Shown: one piece after another, positions 62,059 to 64,000 of the stretch
Layout: each line of letters starts with the position of its first letter
Numbering within the stretch: position 1 is the first letter of the stretch
From: Palsa-295 sp963785585
GTDB lineage: Bacteria > Acidobacteriota > Terriglobia > Acidiferrales > UBA7541
NCBI GenBank assembly: GCA_963785585.1
Contig: CAWAVW010000004.1
Span: 868,001 to 932,000 of the forward strand
Direction: 5' to 3'
Length of the DNA: 64,000 bases
The notes under the pieces: generated by a model
What the model saw: the letters and a program-made list of their open reading frames with translations, nothing else
Told to the model about the DNA's origin: nothing
Database searches by the model: none
Translations under genes and position numbers: made by a program

Positions 62059-63102
62059 ATGATCCCAGTCCTGCTCCAGCAGAAACGGCACCAGCAGATA
62101 CTGACGGACGTGGTGCGCGCCTACATCGAAACCGGCGAGCCGGTTTCTTCGCGCAGCATTGCCCGCCTGCATATCGAGCCGCTCAGCCCGGCGACCATCC
62201 GCAACGTGATGGCCGACCTGGAAGACGGCGGCTATCTCTACCAGCCGCACACTTCGGCGGGCCGCGTTCCCACGGCGTCCGCCTATCGCTTTTTCGTCGA
62301 ACAAGTCGCCGCGCCGGCCACCGCCAGCCCTGAAGACCGCCTGTGGATCAAGCGCGAACTCGAATCCGCAGATACTCCCGAAGCCGTCATGGAGCGCGCC
62401 AGCCACGTTCTTTCCGCCGTGTCGCGCGGGCTGGGCATCTTCATTTCTCCGCCGCTGTCCCGCAGCGTTGTCGAGCACTTGAAATTTTTGCTGCTGCCTG
62501 ATAAACGCGTGCTGATCATCTTGATTACCAATGGCGGCGCCACTCGCGACAAATTGATCCGTCCCGAGCGCAGTTTCCTGCAGGAAGACCTCGACCGCGT
62601 CGCTAACTATCTGAATCACCATTACAAAGGCTGGACGCTCGAAGCAATGCGCGCTGACCTGAAAAAACAGGTCGAACGCGAACGCGAGCAGTACGGCCGC
62701 ATCGCCGGAGACGCTCTGGAACTTTGCGATCCCAGCATTCTTGGCGACGCCTCCGACCGCAAAGTCTACGTCGACGGCGCTTCGCAGATCGCCTCATCGC
62801 CCGATTTCACCAATCTCGACCAGTTGCGCGAATTGCTGCAAGCCATCGAGGAAAAAGATCGCCTGATCGCTTTGCTCAGCGGCTGTATCGAATCGCCGGA
62901 GCCCGTTCACGTCGAATTGGGCCTGGACAAAATCACCAACGCCGGAAAAAACCTGGCCATCGTTTCCGCCACCTACTCGTCCAATGATCAGGTGCAGGGG
63001 ACGCTCGGCATCGTCGCACCCATGCGCATGCACTACGAACGAGTCATCACCGCCGTGGCCTTTATGGCTCAGTTTTTCTCCGACGGACAACAAGGGAGTT
63101 AA
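62059..63102 (+). CDS. hrcA: Heat-inducible transcription repressor HrcA
   Basis: HrcA represses heat-shock operons by binding CIRCE operators and is kept active by GroEL. The 347 residues show the N-terminal winged helix with DVVRAYIETGEPVSSRSIAR and TIRNVMADLEDGGYLYQPHTSAGRVPT (helices within about 10-80), an insertion domain and a GAF-like core (about 100-340). A complete CIRCE operator was not found before it. It heads the grpE-dnaJ cluster. Confidence 0.95.
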   Translation: MIPVLLQQKRHQQILTDVVRAYIETGEPVSSRSIARLHIEPLSPATIRNVMADLEDGGYLYQPHTSAGRVPTASAYRFFVEQVAAPATASPEDRLWIKRELESADTPEAVMERASHVLSAVSRGLGIFISPPLSRSVVEHLKFLLLPDKRVLIILITNGGATRDKLIRPERSFLQEDLDRVANYLNHHYKGWTLEAMRADLKKQVEREREQYGRIAGDALELCDPSILGDASDRKVYVDGASQIASSPDFTNLDQLRELLQAIEEKDRLIALLSGCIESPEPVHVELGLDKITNAGKNLAIVSATYSSNDQVQGTLGIVAPMRMHYERVITAVAFMAQFFSDGQQGS

Positions 63103-63105
63103 TGC

Positions 63106-63681
63106 GTGGCTGCTCATAAACACCGCACCGAAAAGGATCCGGAAGACGCCGGCATCGCCGCGGTTCCTTCGCCGAAGGCAGTGGAAGTGGAAACGCCTTC
63201 GGAAGTCGAGGCATCTCTCGCGGACCAGATACAAAAGCTGCAGGCCGAAAAGCAGGAGTTGACCAACACGCTGCTGCGCCGCCAAGCCGATTTCGAAAAT
63301 GTCAAGAAACGCATGGAGAAGGAGCGCCAGCAGGATCGTCACCGCGGCGTGGAATCTCTTGTCGAACAGCTCTTGCCGGTGCTCGACGCTTTCGATCGCG
63401 CGCTTGCTGGCCACAACAACGACGCCGCCAACGCCGAATACCGCAAGGGCTTTGAAATTATCCGCGGCCAAATCTGGAACGCCCTCGCCAAGCAAGGCGT
63501 CGAGCGCATCGAATCGCTCGGCAAGGAATTCGATCCGAATCTTCATCACGCGATCGAAAGCGTCGAAACCAGCGAGCATCCCGAAGGGGTCATCGTCGGC
63601 GAATTGCAGCCCGGCTACTTGTTTCACGGGCGTATCTTGCGCCCCGCCATGGTCCGTGTCGCCGCCGGCGCTCCCAATTAA
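63106..63681 (+). CDS. grpE: Nucleotide exchange factor GrpE
   Basis: GrpE releases ADP from DnaK. The 191 residues have an acidic unstructured N-terminus, a long coiled coil (about 40-85, LQAEKQELTNTLLRRQADFENVKKRM) and the beta domain ending in VGELQPGYLFHGRILRPAMVRVA. GTG start three bases after the hrcA stop. dnaK, usually next, is not here; dnaJ follows after 44 bases. Confidence 0.96.
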   Translation: MAAHKHRTEKDPEDAGIAAVPSPKAVEVETPSEVEASLADQIQKLQAEKQELTNTLLRRQADFENVKKRMEKERQQDRHRGVESLVEQLLPVLDAFDRALAGHNNDAANAEYRKGFEIIRGQIWNALAKQGVERIESLGKEFDPNLHHAIESVETSEHPEGVIVGELQPGYLFHGRILRPAMVRVAAGAPN

Positions 63682-63725
63682 ATCCTAGCGCCACCGAGCG
63701 CATCTAAACTTTCAGGACGAATACG

Positions 63726-64000
63726 ATGGCAGCGTCAAATTCCAGCGATTTTTACGCAATCCTCGGCGTCGAGCGCGACGCTTCGTCGGACCAGATCAAG
63801 TCCGCCTACCGTAAGTGCGCCATGCAGTGGCATCCCGACCGCAATCCCGGCAACAAGGAAGCCGAAGAAAAATTCCGCCAGGCCTCCGAGGCCTACAGTG
63901 TGCTGTCCGATCCCGAAAAGCGCCCGGTCTATGACCGCTACGGCGCCGCCGGATTGAACAGCCGTGGATTCGACACCGGGTTTGACTCTTCCGTTTTCAC
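63726..64000 (+). CDS. dnaJ: Chaperone DnaJ, 3' end cut by window
   Basis: DnaJ delivers substrates to DnaK and stimulates its ATPase. The visible 91 residues hold the J domain (about 8-75), with the essential HPD in MQWHPDRNPGNKEAEEKF and the start of the Gly/Phe-rich linker. ATG with AGGACGA upstream. The cluster order hrcA-grpE-dnaJ without dnaK is notable. Confidence 0.95.
   Translation, partial: MAASNSSDFYAILGVERDASSDQIKSAYRKCAMQWHPDRNPGNKEAEEKFRQASEAYSVLSDPEKRPVYDRYGAAGLNSRGFDTGFDSSVF

Noticed and set aside
1..64000. tRNA genes, CRISPR arrays, insertion sequences, prophage
   Set aside because: No cloverleaf, regularly spaced repeat, transposase or phage structural gene was seen on either strand.

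Overview
The window is 64 kb of GC-rich, densely coded bacterial chromosome with about 64 supported protein genes. I saw no tRNA, rRNA, CRISPR array, transposase or phage gene. Gene content and style (Crenarchaeal-type PyrE with a C-terminal CxxC, many secreted TPR and small exported proteins, an hrcA-grpE-dnaJ cluster, flagellar motAB, an outer-membrane-style cell plan) fit an Acidobacteriota of the Terriglobia type. That assignment is an inference from gene style, not a marker-gene result.
Layout: 1-3.8 kb holds a small membrane protein, a DinB protein and a minus-strand motility unit (PAS/degenerate GGDEF, motA, motB) behind a sigma-28-like promoter. 3.9-10.3 kb holds a PurD-like ATP-grasp enzyme, a LemA-GIDE membrane pair, hpt-deoC (purine and deoxyribose salvage) and a GAF-GAF-PP2C phosphatase. 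10.3-15.2 kb is a minus-strand housekeeping run (alpha/beta hydrolase, nadK, tlyA, prenyl synthase, xseB, mutM). 15.4-18.7 kb is a CNNM transporter overlapping two DppB/DppC-type permeases that have no ATPase or binding protein nearby. 18.8-22.2 kb holds a SAM hydrolase and the sulfur-relay pair cysteine desulfurase-mnmA.
22.2-32 kb holds envelope-stress-like small proteins, uvrC, and a five-gene minus-strand operon uvrA-TPR-two exported proteins-SprT-like protease. 32-40 kb carries three hydrolases/esterases, a LiaF-like toastrack protein, a HIT protein, pyrE, a STAS protein, a Crp/Fnr regulator with a matching dyad, and truA. 40-47 kb is a plus-strand metabolic run (aldehyde dehydrogenase, a zinc-ribbon microprotein, a LeuA-like synthase without regulatory domain, an M20 peptidase, a secreted amidohydrolase). 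A gene-poor 0.8 kb gap follows, with a 38-residue Lys-rich ORF and dispersed repeats. 47.5-53.3 kb holds an EamA exporter, leuCD with a promoter overlapped by a perfect dyad, and small stress-type genes. 53.3-64 kb holds an RRM protein, an HtrA protease, a second aldehyde dehydrogenase, an M1 aminopeptidase and the hrcA-grpE-dnaJ chaperone cluster, cut by the window end.
Themes: partner-switching parts (one PP2C phosphatase and two STAS proteins) are scattered. UvrA and UvrC, MutM and XseB give DNA repair weight. Several genes without a Shine-Dalgarno sequence have a -10-like hexamer 8-13 nt before the start codon, suggesting leaderless transcripts. The most testable new observations are the leuCD operator-promoter, the sigma-28 control of a catalytically dead GGDEF protein with the stator genes, the composite intergenic repeat, and the 38-residue ORF.
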